In this document: positions 26,495-35,620 of the stretch, piece by piece
Layout: the number at the start of each line of letters is the position of its first letter
How positions within the stretch are numbered: position 1 is the first letter of the stretch
NCBI GenBank assembly: GCA_016716765.1
Contig: JADJVA010000020.1
Coordinates: forward strand, 124,001-188,000
Direction of reading: 5' to 3'
Length of the DNA: 64,000 nucleotides
DNA from: Bdellovibrionales bacterium
Lineage (GTDB): Bacteria; Bdellovibrionota; Bdellovibrionia; Bdellovibrionales; UBA1609
The notes under the pieces: generated by a model
What the model was told of the DNA's origin: nothing
What the model saw: only the letters and a program-made list of their open reading frames with translations
Databases searched by the model: none
Program-made: the position numbers and the translations under genes

Positions 26495-27115
26495 CTAATA
26501 CTCACAATGAACAGAGTCCAAATCCGTCTTTGATGGAACTCTTCTTAATGTCCCGCTTGCCAGCGTGGTCGCCATTACACTTGCTGCTGCTTCGTTGTGG
26601 GAAAGCCCCAGAACGTGGCCAAACTCATGTACCATAAGGGAGACCAAATCCACTCCAGAGAAAATTTCGCTCCCATCTCCATTATAAAACAGGAAATTTT
26701 GGGCGTTGACGCGAATATCCGCCTCATAAATGCGACTCCCTGTCCAATATACCGTTGTTCTCGCTTGTTCAGTGCGACGGTCAGGCTCCCACTGCCTAAG
26801 CCAATAGATCATTGATGATCCATCCTTATTAGGCTCCGCAGGGCCTGATACACCCGTAAGTTCGATTTGTAGGTAGGGGCGCCCTAATCTGCGCGTCCAT
26901 TCGTCTATGGCTGCCTCAATTGGCAGGACGCTCTGGGCCGGGACCGATGAATGTAAATGCAGTTTAACTGGCACCCTACCCTTCCAAGAAACCCTCTGTG
27001 CCTCGCTATTTTGAACGAAGTTACAGGAGTCCTGAGGTGGAGGACGCTGACCACAGGCCTGAATAAACAATATAAAGGCTATTAGAACGCCAATAGCTAC
27101 AAATCGCCACTTCAT
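26495..27115 (-). CDS. matrixin-like zinc metalloprotease lipoprotein
   Basis: The 206-residue product has a lipobox (FILFIQACGQ, Cys21) and a metzincin zinc site HEFGHVLGLSH near residue 165, followed by SVMA, the Met-turn-like region of the M10 matrixin group. The upstream part has the strands expected before the active-site helix. It should be lipid-anchored and cleave proteins at the cell surface or in the periplasm. No propeptide cysteine switch is visible, so regulation is unclear. Confidence 0.9.
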   Translation of the reverse strand: MKWRFVAIGVLIAFILFIQACGQRPPPQDSCNFVQNSEAQRVSWKGRVPVKLHLHSSVPAQSVLPIEAAIDEWTRRLGRPYLQIELTGVSGPAEPNKDGSSMIYWLRQWEPDRRTEQARTTVYWTGSRIYEADIRVNAQNFLFYNGDGSEIFSGVDLVSLMVHEFGHVLGLSHNEAAASVMATTLASGTLRRVPSKTDLDSVHCEY

Positions 27116-27567
27116 CGGTCAAGACCTCCTGGAAACAGACATCGCAAGATTGAGGCCGTTTGTGGCAATTTCGAAATTATTCTAAGTATTTGATTTTAAA
27201 GTATTTTTCTTAAGTATTCCGCAACTGAAATCATTTTCTTGTGTCTTCCCATTTTTGTCATTTCCAGAAAGTTTGCCCTGAAAAGCTCTAACTAATTGAA
27301 ATTAAATAGGTTCACATTTGTATGCGAGATGAACAGAGCCACCGGCAAGATACGGCACAAGCTCACAAAGAGTCTTAAAAATTTCCGGTGTCAAAACGCT
27401 ACCAGATTGCTGGCATTGAATTTGCGATAGAACTCAGTCAGTCACTTCCGGCCCTCTGCCACAATCGTGGGACCTTGAAGGCCAAATAGCCCATCTAAAA
27501 GACCTAGCCTGGGGGGGAGCAAAGCTCCCCACCACCTGCCATTGGGGTTATTTATGTATTACAAATA
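27116..27567. other. 452-base gap with a possible gene remnant and a hairpin
   Basis: No intact gene is visible. A short minus-strand frame at 27302-27423 (LTPEIFKTLCELVPYLAGG ... KCEPI, then stop) looks like the tail of a lost gene. At 27514-27530 GGGGAGC/GCTCCCC pairs around AAA, 38 bases beyond the stop of the response-regulator gene on its 3' side. It lacks a T-run but could slow transcription. The rest shows nothing clear. Confidence 0.4.
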
Positions 27568-28269
27568 CTAAGATTTTGCCCCAACGGCTTCAAATGTCGA
27601 GTACCGATAACCAACTCCACGCACAGTTTCAATTACGGGAGAAATCTCAGACAATTTTTTTCGCAATGAAGCCATATGAACATCTATGGTTCTATCTGTT
27701 ACATTGAGGTTTCCAAGAGCCGTCTCACGAAGTCGATCTCTCGTCAAAACTTTGCCCTTTTGCTTGATCAGCTCAGTTAAGATTCGAAACTCGGTGAGCG
27801 TGAGATAAATCTCTTTGCCTTTTGCCGCCACCTTGTAAGCTTGGAGATCGATTTTCAGCTCGCCATCCTCTAGCCTATCAATTCCAGATTCAGTCTGAGC
27901 ACGTCTCAAAACGGCTCGAACTCGAGCTCCCAATTCTTTGGAAGAAAAAGGCTTCAAAATATAATCGTCAGCTCCCAATTCCAGTGCCTCTACTTTTTCA
28001 TTTTCGTCGTCCAGACCTGTCAGCATGATAATAGGGATGGTGCAATAGTTCCTATTATGTCGGAGTACTTTAATGAGCTCCACGCCACTCTTGCCAGGCA
28101 ACGAATAATCCAAAATAATCAGGTGAGGAGCGAATGATTCAACCGAAGAAACAAGCTCATTTCCACTTTCAAGGGCTCTCACAGAAAATTCCTGACTTTC
28201 AAGAACCGAAACCAGACAGTCACGAATCTCAGATTCATCATCTACTACAAGGATCCTTGGCAACGACAT
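27568..28269 (-). CDS. OmpR/PhoB-type response regulator
   Basis: ATG 28269 (MSLPRILVVDD) is preferred over the upstream frame from 28290. The receiver domain has the acidic pair Asp10-Asp11, phospho-acceptor Asp54 (IILDYSLPGKSG), Thr84 and Lys106 (LKPF). The C-terminal winged helix has LTLTEFRILTELI, LTRDRLRE and RTIDVHMASLRKKL, ending GVGYRY. It binds DNA after phosphorylation by a histidine kinase. No kinase gene is adjacent, so the partner is elsewhere. It is divergent from putA, with 297 bases between the two starts. Confidence 0.93.
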   Translation of the reverse strand: MSLPRILVVDDESEIRDCLVSVLESQEFSVRALESGNELVSSVESFAPHLIILDYSLPGKSGVELIKVLRHNRNYCTIPIIMLTGLDDENEKVEALELGADDYILKPFSSKELGARVRAVLRRAQTESGIDRLEDGELKIDLQAYKVAAKGKEIYLTLTEFRILTELIKQKGKVLTRDRLRETALGNLNVTDRTIDVHMASLRKKLSEISPVIETVRGVGYRYSTFEAVGAKS

Positions 28270-28566
28270 ACAACCATCCTGTCCAACCAAAAAAAGAAAT
28301 CACCAAACGGAGGCTCTCACCAGAATAGCAGTCACCCCTTCCCCCGTATGTCTACCTAACTATTCCTATTTAGACAATATGCGAAATATAATACAAAACT
28401 TATAGATGACACGCTCCCTCATATACTGCAAATAACCTATTGTGTTGTCTGTCTCGTTTGGATTTTGAAGCAATTGAAAAAGGCTTGAAAATGCTGAACC
28501 GCCCGATCATAATCGCCCGCGGGGACCTGGGGCGAAATCAAATATATAGATTTAATGGGTGGGCGT

Positions 28567-31539
28567 ATGAGTCAAATGCGTCAATTGGGCGAACGAGAAA
28601 AATATCAAATCAAGATTCAATCAAAAGGCGAATTGATCTTTCGCTCAATGGAGGGAGAGTCTTCCTCCATTTTCAACCGTGATTGGTGGTATGGCCGCAT
28701 CATGGAATGGAGCATGAAAAACGAACACTTCAAGACTCAGATGTTCCGTTTTGTCGACGTCTTGCCCTATCTCCATTCTGGCTCAGAAGTAGCCCGCCAT
28801 CTCAAAGAATACTTCACGGCCAGTGAAGGCGAAGAGCTTCCTTCGATCTTCAACGTCGGATTAGGAATGGGCTCCCTGGCCCCTTCCCTCCTCGCAAATG
28901 CTGTCCGAAAAAATGTCACTCAAATGGCCAAAATGTTTATCACGGGAGAAACTCCGAAAGAGGCTCTGTTCGTTCTCAAAAAAGCTCGCAAAAACAACCT
29001 TTGTTTTACTGTCGATCTTCTTGGTGAAGCCACTCTGTCTGAGAAGGAGGCTCTCGATTATCAGGGACGTTATTTAGAACTTGTTTCTTGGCTCAGCAAA
29101 GACTCTGCGGACTGGACAAGCAATCCACACATTGACCAGGACGCGATGGGAGATTTACCGAAAGTAAATATCTCTGTAAAAATGACGGCCCTCTACTCCC
29201 AGGTCTCTTCCAGAGCTTGGGATCATTCGATAGAAATTGTCAAAGAGAGACTCCGCCCTATTTTTCACATGGCCAGGGAGCACGGTGTTTTTGTGAACAT
29301 CGATATGGAGCAATACGACCACAAAGATCTCACTTTAAAAATTTTTCGAGATCTCCTGATGGAGCCCGACTTCAAAAACTATCCCTTCTGGGGTATCGTT
29401 ATACAGGCTTATCTTCGGGACTCTCTTCACGACGTGCAAGAGCTGGTCAATTTTGCGAACACGCGTGGAGTCCCTTTTACCATTCGGCTGGTAAAAGGGG
29501 CCTATTGGGATTTTGAAACCATACTCGCGAGGCAACGAAATTGGAACTCCCCGGTCTACCTGAACAAGAAGGAATCCGACTGGAACTATGAGAACTGCCT
29601 TCAGATACTTTTAGAAAATTACCCCGCCATTCGCGTGGCGATTGCCTCCCACAACGTGCGGTCTCTTGCGGCCGGAATGGTCATGGCAGAGGAGCTTGGA
29701 CTCGATAAAAAGGCCATTGAGATACAAATGCTTTACGGCATGGCTGATCCAATAAAACGGGCTTGTTCGAAGATGGGTTATCGGGTGCGCGAATATGCTG
29801 CCGTGGGAGAACTCATTCCTGGAATGGCTTATTTGGTCAGAAGACTCCTCGAAAATACTTCCAACGAATCATTTCTCAAGTCCAAATTTGCGGACAACCT
29901 GTCTTCTGAATTACTTCTGGCCAATCCAGCAGAAGACCTCATCAAGACAACTGGCACTGTCAACAGAGAAGAAGGTTTTTTCAATGAACCTCTTCTGGAT
30001 TTCGGGATAGAGAAAAATCGCCATCACATGGTGCAGGCACTTAAAGATCGACAACTGAAGCTTGGCACAATTTTTCCCCTCCTGGTCGACAACAAAGAAG
30101 TCAAAACGGAGCGCATCCTCAAAAGTACCAATCCTTCTCACCCCGATCAGATTGTCGGCCAGGTGTGTGTTGCAGGAATTGCCGAAGCTGAAATGGCTGT
30201 TCAGGGCGCCAAGACCGCATTTAGACTCTGGAGCAAGAAGAGTCCTGAAGAGAGAGCAGGTTATCTAGAAAAGTTGGCCTCGTTGATAATGAGAGATCGA
30301 TTTGAACTGGCGGCACTTGAAGTTCTCGAAGTCGGAAAGACTTGGATCGAGGCAGACGGAGATATCACAGAGGCAATTGATTTTTGTCGCTATTACGCAA
30401 AAGAGATGCGTCGCTTGGGAAAACCCTTTCGGGTCGGCAACGCCCCTGGCGAAATAAGCCTCTACCACTATATCCCGCGTGGTATTTCTCTCGTCATTGC
30501 ACCCTGGAATTTTCCGCTTGCTATTCTTACCGGCATGGTAGGAGCCTCCCTGGTAACTGGAAATGTTGTTATCATGAAGCCTGCCGAGCAGAGTTCTGTT
30601 ATCGCGGCCGAATTGATGAAACTTATGATCGAGGCCGGTCTTCCTCCTGGCGCAGTCCAATTTCTTCCCGGTTTCGGCGAAGAGATTGGAGAATACCTGA
30701 CAGGGCATAAGGACATTGATCTCATTGTCTTTACCGGCTCACAGCAGGTTGGTTTGCACATTTTTAACAAAGCAAGCACTTGTCTTCCCGGACAAAAGGG
30801 AATTAAGAAATGCGTTATCGAAATGGGTGGAAAAAACGCAATCATCATCGATTCAGATGCTGATCTCGACGAAGCTGTAGGAGGTGTTGTCCATTCAACT
30901 TTCGGCTTCCAAGGACAAAAGTGCTCTGCCTGTAGTCGCGTGATTGTGATCGAAGGTATCTACCAAAGGTTTTTGGATCGTTTAATTGAGGCCACTAAGA
31001 GTTTTGTTGTGAATCACTCTGAGTTGCCCCATACCTTTATGGGTCCCGTGATCGATCAAGAATCACGAGACAGAATTTTCCGAGTCATTGAGGACGCAAA
31101 AGCTCATTCAAAGCTCGCCTACCAAGGCGAGGTTCCGAGCGAAGGCTATTTTATTCCCCCCACCATTTTCACCGAAGTTGATCCCAAATCGGCTTTGGCA
31201 ATGGAGGAGATTTTCGGTCCTGTTCTTGCTGTTATTCGCGCCAAAGATATCGAAGAGGCAATTGAGATCGCAAATGGTACTGTCTATGGCCTCACGGGTG
31301 GAATCTATTCCCGCAGCCCTGCCCATATCGAGCGGGTACGTTCTGATCTGATGGTGGGGAATCTCTATATCAACCGTGGAATTACCGGAGCCATGGTGGA
31401 CCGCCATCCCTTTGGAGGTTTTAAAATGTCAGGGATTGGCAGCAAGGCTGGGGGCCCTGATTACTTGCTGCAATTCCTGGAGCCTCGGACCACAACTGAA
31501 AACACAATGCGCAGAGGCTTTGCACCCAAAGAAATCTAA
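28567..31539 (+). CDS. putA: bifunctional proline dehydrogenase / P5C dehydrogenase
   Basis: PutA oxidises proline to glutamate in two steps: FAD-dependent proline dehydrogenase, then NAD-dependent P5C dehydrogenase. The frame is open from 28555; ATG 28567 follows GGGTGGG. Of about 990 residues, the N-terminal half has the PRODH barrel (FTIRLVKGAYWDFET, IASHNVRSL, IEIQMLYGM). The C-terminal half has the aldehyde dehydrogenase motifs: APWNFPLAI, VIEMGGKNA with the general-base Glu and FQGQKCSACSR with the nucleophile Cys. There is no N-terminal ribbon-helix-helix DNA-binding domain, so this is not the self-regulating enterobacterial type. The divergent response regulator may control it, but that is a guess. 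Confidence 0.95.
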   Translation: MSQMRQLGEREKYQIKIQSKGELIFRSMEGESSSIFNRDWWYGRIMEWSMKNEHFKTQMFRFVDVLPYLHSGSEVARHLKEYFTASEGEELPSIFNVGLGMGSLAPSLLANAVRKNVTQMAKMFITGETPKEALFVLKKARKNNLCFTVDLLGEATLSEKEALDYQGRYLELVSWLSKDSADWTSNPHIDQDAMGDLPKVNISVKMTALYSQVSSRAWDHSIEIVKERLRPIFHMAREHGVFVNIDMEQYDHKDLTLKIFRDLLMEPDFKNYPFWGIVIQAYLRDSLHDVQELVNFANTRGVPFTIRLVKGAYWDFETILARQRNWNSPVYLNKKESDWNYENCLQILLENYPAIRVAIASHNVRSLAAGMVMAEELGLDKKAIEIQMLYGMADPIKRACSKMGYRVREYAAVGELIPGMAYLVRRLLENTSNESFLKSKFADNLSSELLLANPAEDLIKTTGTVNREEGFFNEPLLDFGIEKNRHHMVQALKDRQLKLGTIFPLLVDNKEVKTERILKSTNPSHPDQIVGQVCVAGIAEAEMAVQGAKTAFRLWSKKSPEERAGYLEKLASLIMRDRFELAALEVLEVGKTWIEADGDITEAIDFCRYYAKEMRRLGKPFRVGNAPGEISLYHYIPRGISLVIAPWNFPLAILTGMVGASLVTGNVVIMKPAEQSSVIAAELMKLMIEAGLPPGAVQFLPGFGEEIGEYLTGHKDIDLIVFTGSQQVGLHIFNKASTCLPGQKGIKKCVIEMGGKNAIIIDSDADLDEAVGGVVHSTFGFQGQKCSACSRVIVIEGIYQRFLDRLIEATKSFVVNHSELPHTFMGPVIDQESRDRIFRVIEDAKAHSKLAYQGEVPSEGYFIPPTIFTEVDPKSALAMEEIFGPVLAVIRAKDIEEAIEIANGTVYGLTGGIYSRSPAHIERVRSDLMVGNLYINRGITGAMVDRHPFGGFKMSGIGSKAGGPDYLLQFLEPRTTTENTMRRGFAPKEI

Positions 31540-31576
31540 AAGGCAGCTCCTGGAAGAAATGCGACGGTGATGGATC

Positions 31577-32527
31577 TTACGAACGATGAAGTCGTAAACG
31601 TAGCTTTCCGAGAACGAGGAGAGTTCCCCCAATAATGGCTCCGCTCATTTGCCCGCCGAGATGGGCCGTGTGAGCTATTCCACCAAATTCAGGCACAGAC
31701 CCGAAATACCCGGCAAGGTCAGTGGCAAGCCAAAGAAAAAATATAATCCAAGCTGGAACATTGACGAAGCCCGAATAGCCCTTCACTGGAATAAATAACC
31801 AATAAAAGCACCGCACAGGAACTCGCCAGTGGAGCAAACAGACCAGGGCCATCAAGCCACTCACCGCAGCGCTTGCACCGATAAGGGGGGCCCCTGTTGC
31901 ACCGTTTATAATTAAGAAAGTTGCGGCACCCATAACTCCAGATCCAAGATAAGCAATCAAAACGAGAAGTCCACCAAACAGAGTTTCGAGATAACAACCG
32001 AATACGAATAGGAACGCCATGTTAAAAGCAAAATGAGAAAATCCACTGTGCACAAATTGATAATTGATCCAATATTCAAAACCAATGTGATCAGAATTCA
32101 AACCAAGAACAAAACTCGGATGGCCATCCTGAATCTTCCTGAGCTCTGCAAACTTCTCGATCCACCATCCTCGGGCAACTTGATCCCCCTTAAAGGGATA
32201 ACTGGGGGCTTCCCTTAAAAACTTGTCACTGCGAAGAGCGAGATTCCCCAATAACTTGGTTTTGTCTTCATCACCATTGAGTGATTTTAGCGAAAGTGAC
32301 TTCATCAGAGGACTGTAAAATGCCTGGTTATCATTGATAAATTCAGCGTAAAAATGACCCTGATAAGAAATGTAGTATTCGTCTTCAAAGGCCTTATCGA
32401 GGTTATCTTGAGCCCTATTAAGATCAGACATGGTTGAGATCATAACTAAAACATTGAGCCCAAAAAGAATCCAAGTAATTGGACATTTTTGAAATCTAAG
32501 AATTCCGTAGAGGTAGGGTATTATCAC
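31577..32527 (-). CDS. rhomboid-family intramembrane serine protease
   Basis: The 316-residue protein has at least six hydrophobic helices. The catalytic serine is Ser219 in PLIGASAAVSG, and the catalytic histidine is His289 in TAHLGGQMSGAI. The HxxxN motif His165-Asn169 (SHFAFNM) supports the family. An insert of about 100 residues between the first helix and the core (30-135) faces the periplasm. Rhomboids cut membrane proteins within or near the bilayer. Its ATG overlaps the stop of the RDD/TPR protein, so these genes are co-translated. The companion genes could supply substrate or scaffold. Confidence 0.93.
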   Translation of the reverse strand: MIIPYLYGILRFQKCPITWILFGLNVLVMISTMSDLNRAQDNLDKAFEDEYYISYQGHFYAEFINDNQAFYSPLMKSLSLKSLNGDEDKTKLLGNLALRSDKFLREAPSYPFKGDQVARGWWIEKFAELRKIQDGHPSFVLGLNSDHIGFEYWINYQFVHSGFSHFAFNMAFLFVFGCYLETLFGGLLVLIAYLGSGVMGAATFLIINGATGAPLIGASAAVSGLMALVCLLHWRVPVRCFYWLFIPVKGYSGFVNVPAWIIFFLWLATDLAGYFGSVPEFGGIAHTAHLGGQMSGAIIGGTLLVLGKLRLRLHRS

Positions 32528-34503
32528 TTGTTTTTAAACTCCTCGATGAGAGACTTGCTAACCAACTCAAACTGGCTCCCACTGGCGGGATGCCGATCTA
32601 CAGTCAGCTTTGCCTGAATCGGCAAAAGCTCTTTCAAAAGAAGATAAGCAGACTTCAACTCACCTACTTTAAATCCAGCAATTATTATTTCCTCCCGTGT
32701 TTTTGAATCAATTCTGCCTCCATCGTCTTTGACGAGGGTCTGGCCGATTTCCCAACTGCGGCCAAAATTCTTCAATCGATAGTAGTTGTTGAAAAGTTTC
32801 TGACCACGCTGTCTCCAATGAGGAGTCAACACCTCGTGCTTCCATTCTGAATAGAGGGCCTCAAGATCAAATGAACTTTGGGCCGAACTGGCCAAATAGT
32901 GACGAGCTTCCTCACGGTAGTTCTCCGAAGCCTTTTTATCTTGTGCCAACTTCCAAAGCTCCCGTCGCCCTTCCTGAACCGCACTTCCATGAATAAGTGT
33001 CAATGCCCCAATTAGCTGGCTCGCATCCGGAAAAGATACTTTCCGTTTCAATTCATCATAGGACTTAGACTTAGCCTCATCACATTCAAAATTCTTAATA
33101 TAGGTGAGCGCGATATCTCGATCAGCCAAATACTCATCTGATTTCTCTAGCATTTTGTTCATGATCAAACAGCTCGATTGGCTCACCCCCGCACAAGTTT
33201 CATCAATCTCCTCCTTGCACAACCAACTCGCGAGGTCGATGCGATTGGCAGGGCCCATGGTATTAATCGCAATATCTGCGGCCGCACGGGCCTCCTCTTT
33301 GCGGCTCAGATTCCAATAGGCCTTTGTCCTTTGAATTCCGACAAATGAACCCAAGGCAAGACTGGGAGCCATTTTATCTAAAAAGAGAAGGGCCATCTGG
33401 AAGTTCTCGCGTCGCATGAAATGTCTAACTGCCCAAGTTAAAATATAAGGTTCTTTTGTGTGGTTTAACTCATTAAAGAGGCTATCAATTTTTGTCCAAT
33501 CCTCATCCATCCACATCTCCACAATGCGGCTCATTTTGCAACTATCAGATTCTTTATCCAATTTGCAAACGTAGTCCAAATATCGATCTGATAACTCTGC
33601 ACTATCGGAGTAAACAAAGGATTGGGCCAAATAGGCCATAGGACTTTCAATTCCTTGCCTCACCAAAGAATCTTCGACCTCAGACCTCAAGCAAGGGCCG
33701 GAAATCTCACCCGATGCAAAAAGTGCCATGGCCACACTGAGACGCTCAACAGATCCACCAGATGAAGATGAGGTGGGCCAATCTTCCATCGCCACGCCAA
33801 CAGCTTCGCACAAAATCTTTTCAGTCTTTAAAACTCCAAAGAGGGTATCTTCGCCTTTTGATCGCATATAAAGATCAATTGAACTGACAACCATAAACGA
33901 AGTCACAAATACAGCTAATGCAGCGCCGACACCGTGTACAAAGGATGCTTCAATCATACCAGGGGTCTTCACTCCCCCGTCCTTTGTTGTTACAACGACC
34001 GTATCAGATATCCGATCGTGAAATGGCCGTCTCTTTTCATTGGCAAAAACAGACAAATGAGGAATGAATAGAAAAACAGAATCTACGATCCAAAAAACAG
34101 AACGAAGCAGTGCCATTGAAAAGCTTGGATTGCGAGGTTTCCATATCCATTCTACGCGTAAGCCCCAAAACATTTTTCCCAAAGTTGCGCCCCATAGACT
34201 CACCATGGCTGTTTGGTAGGCAATGGCCACAAATGCTGATGTCACAAACAAGAGAAAAAGAAAAAAATAAAAATCTGTCTCGTCCTGAAGGACCAGTGCC
34301 TTCATTATTCCCTGCTTAAAAGGTGCTCCAAGAACAGCAGATATCGGGAGAATCACCAAAATCAAATCAGTCACGACCGCAGCCAAACGATCTACAGGAG
34401 ATGCCAGACAGAGGGGACGACGTCCGCCACGCCTCCCTTTGCGACGACCCTTCTCCGTCTTATTGCTTTCGGTCCCAGGAACCGATAAATCCTCAATGAC
34501 CAT
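32524..34503 (-). CDS. RDD membrane domain fused to a long helical-repeat region
   Basis: This 659-residue protein begins with a basic patch (KGRRKGRRGGRR), then an RDD-type domain with Arg-Asp-Asp-like pattern in SPVDRLAAVVTDLILVI and several helices (to about residue 220, including GATLGKMFWGLRVEW). A final helix near 200-225 leads into about 430 residues of helical repeats rich in Cys, Leu and Glu that resemble TPR/Sel1-like repeats (for example FQMALLFLDKMAP, KEEARAAADIAINTMG). The C-terminal part should be periplasmic. It overlaps the rhomboid start by four bases and follows 34616-35305 after a 112-base gap. The function is unknown; protein-protein contact is the likely task of the repeats. 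Confidence 0.8.
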   Translation of the reverse strand: MVIEDLSVPGTESNKTEKGRRKGRRGGRRPLCLASPVDRLAAVVTDLILVILPISAVLGAPFKQGIMKALVLQDETDFYFFLFLLFVTSAFVAIAYQTAMVSLWGATLGKMFWGLRVEWIWKPRNPSFSMALLRSVFWIVDSVFLFIPHLSVFANEKRRPFHDRISDTVVVTTKDGGVKTPGMIEASFVHGVGAALAVFVTSFMVVSSIDLYMRSKGEDTLFGVLKTEKILCEAVGVAMEDWPTSSSSGGSVERLSVAMALFASGEISGPCLRSEVEDSLVRQGIESPMAYLAQSFVYSDSAELSDRYLDYVCKLDKESDSCKMSRIVEMWMDEDWTKIDSLFNELNHTKEPYILTWAVRHFMRRENFQMALLFLDKMAPSLALGSFVGIQRTKAYWNLSRKEEARAAADIAINTMGPANRIDLASWLCKEEIDETCAGVSQSSCLIMNKMLEKSDEYLADRDIALTYIKNFECDEAKSKSYDELKRKVSFPDASQLIGALTLIHGSAVQEGRRELWKLAQDKKASENYREEARHYLASSAQSSFDLEALYSEWKHEVLTPHWRQRGQKLFNNYYRLKNFGRSWEIGQTLVKDDGGRIDSKTREEIIIAGFKVGELKSAYLLLKELLPIQAKLTVDRHPASGSQFELVSKSLIEEFKNK

Positions 34504-34615
34504 GCAGTGACTTATCGGCTATGTCAGGCCAATAACTAACCTCAGACGCCCTAGATGAGCGGCACAGAGAAAAATATATTGGCAAGGTGGGCTTCTCAGG
34601 AAAACAAGAAAGGCT

Positions 34616-35305
34616 TTATTGGTCCTGTTCTGACTTGTGCACAGCGAAATTGAGAAGGCGTTCCTGGAGATCAAGCTCAAAAGAAACCTCCGCCACACTG
34701 CGATTTCCCGAAACCAATGCGTATCTCTCCTGTGTCTTGCGACCGCTCGAAGTGTGGTCCTTTAGTCTGGCTTCTTCAAACTCAGGGGCAATGAGACCCC
34801 GATATTTCTCGATAAAGTCAGGTCGATCCACGAGATACTTCGGCTGTTCAGACAAGGATACAAAACGAATGTTCTCCAATTTTCCATTTCTGATCTTCAC
34901 AGCATACTTGCCTTCAAGCAGTCCAAACTGCAGTTGATCCTCAACTGACGGCTTGGTTCCCACGCTCGCAGGTCCGCGAGAGCCCGATTCAATGAGCTGA
35001 TTTGTCATTTTGCGCTCCCAGGTCCAATCGCGATTTTTGGAACTATCTATTTCTCCAAGGCTTGCAATAGAACGAGAAGGGCTAGAAGGACGCAAAGAAC
35101 CAGAATCCGATCCCGGTCGATCAAGGAGAACTTTATTTACCATGGTTACCCCTAATACGATGGACACAATCGAAACCGAAGTTAGAATCTTTCTTCGGTG
35201 CTGTTTCAATTCAAAATTGGAGGATTTCAGAGAAACCCCATTCTTCGATTCTTGGACCCGAGGTCTGATTGGTAGCTCTATGACTTTACCGCCCTGCTCT
35301 GACAT
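34616..35305 (-). CDS. single-pass membrane protein, unknown
   Basis: The 229-residue product has a cytosolic N-terminus (about 35 residues), one membrane helix (ILTSVSIVSIVLGVTMV, about 40-58) and a periplasmic domain of about 170 residues with no cysteine. No family recognised. It is the first gene of the likely operon 35305-31577 with the RDD/TPR protein and the rhomboid protease, so it may be a substrate or partner of the rhomboid. This is inference from order alone. Confidence 0.7.
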   Translation of the reverse strand: MSEQGGKVIELPIRPRVQESKNGVSLKSSNFELKQHRRKILTSVSIVSIVLGVTMVNKVLLDRPGSDSGSLRPSSPSRSIASLGEIDSSKNRDWTWERKMTNQLIESGSRGPASVGTKPSVEDQLQFGLLEGKYAVKIRNGKLENIRFVSLSEQPKYLVDRPDFIEKYRGLIAPEFEEARLKDHTSSGRKTQERYALVSGNRSVAEVSFELDLQERLLNFAVHKSEQDQ

Positions 35306-35620
35306 CTGATATTCCTTCTGTTATCTCACTCGCCTATATTAGCGTCTGGATTTCATAATTTGCGAAGGCCATGCCGGGATTACGATCAATTCAGAGCACT
35401 AAATTGACGAAAGATTGGACGACTGCTCAACATTTATTGCCTCCCGTGCTTGGTTCAAAATGATACAAACCGCGGCAAAGAGCTTGAATCGACAGCCCTT
35501 TCTCATACCATTTCGGATCGGGACGCTTTTTTGTGTACTCCGTGCAGAAAAATTTCCTTAAACCTCGGCCAAAGACCTATCTTTTCTTCTCAGGTGAGAA
35601 AAGGAGAGCTAAACTAAGGA
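35306..35620. other. 315-base divergent intergenic region
   Basis: The region lies between the starts of 34616-35305 (minus) and 35621-36733 (plus) and must hold both promoters. No repeat, small gene or clear consensus promoter was recognised. An AAGGAGAG ribosome site lies just before ATG 35621. Confidence 0.45.
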
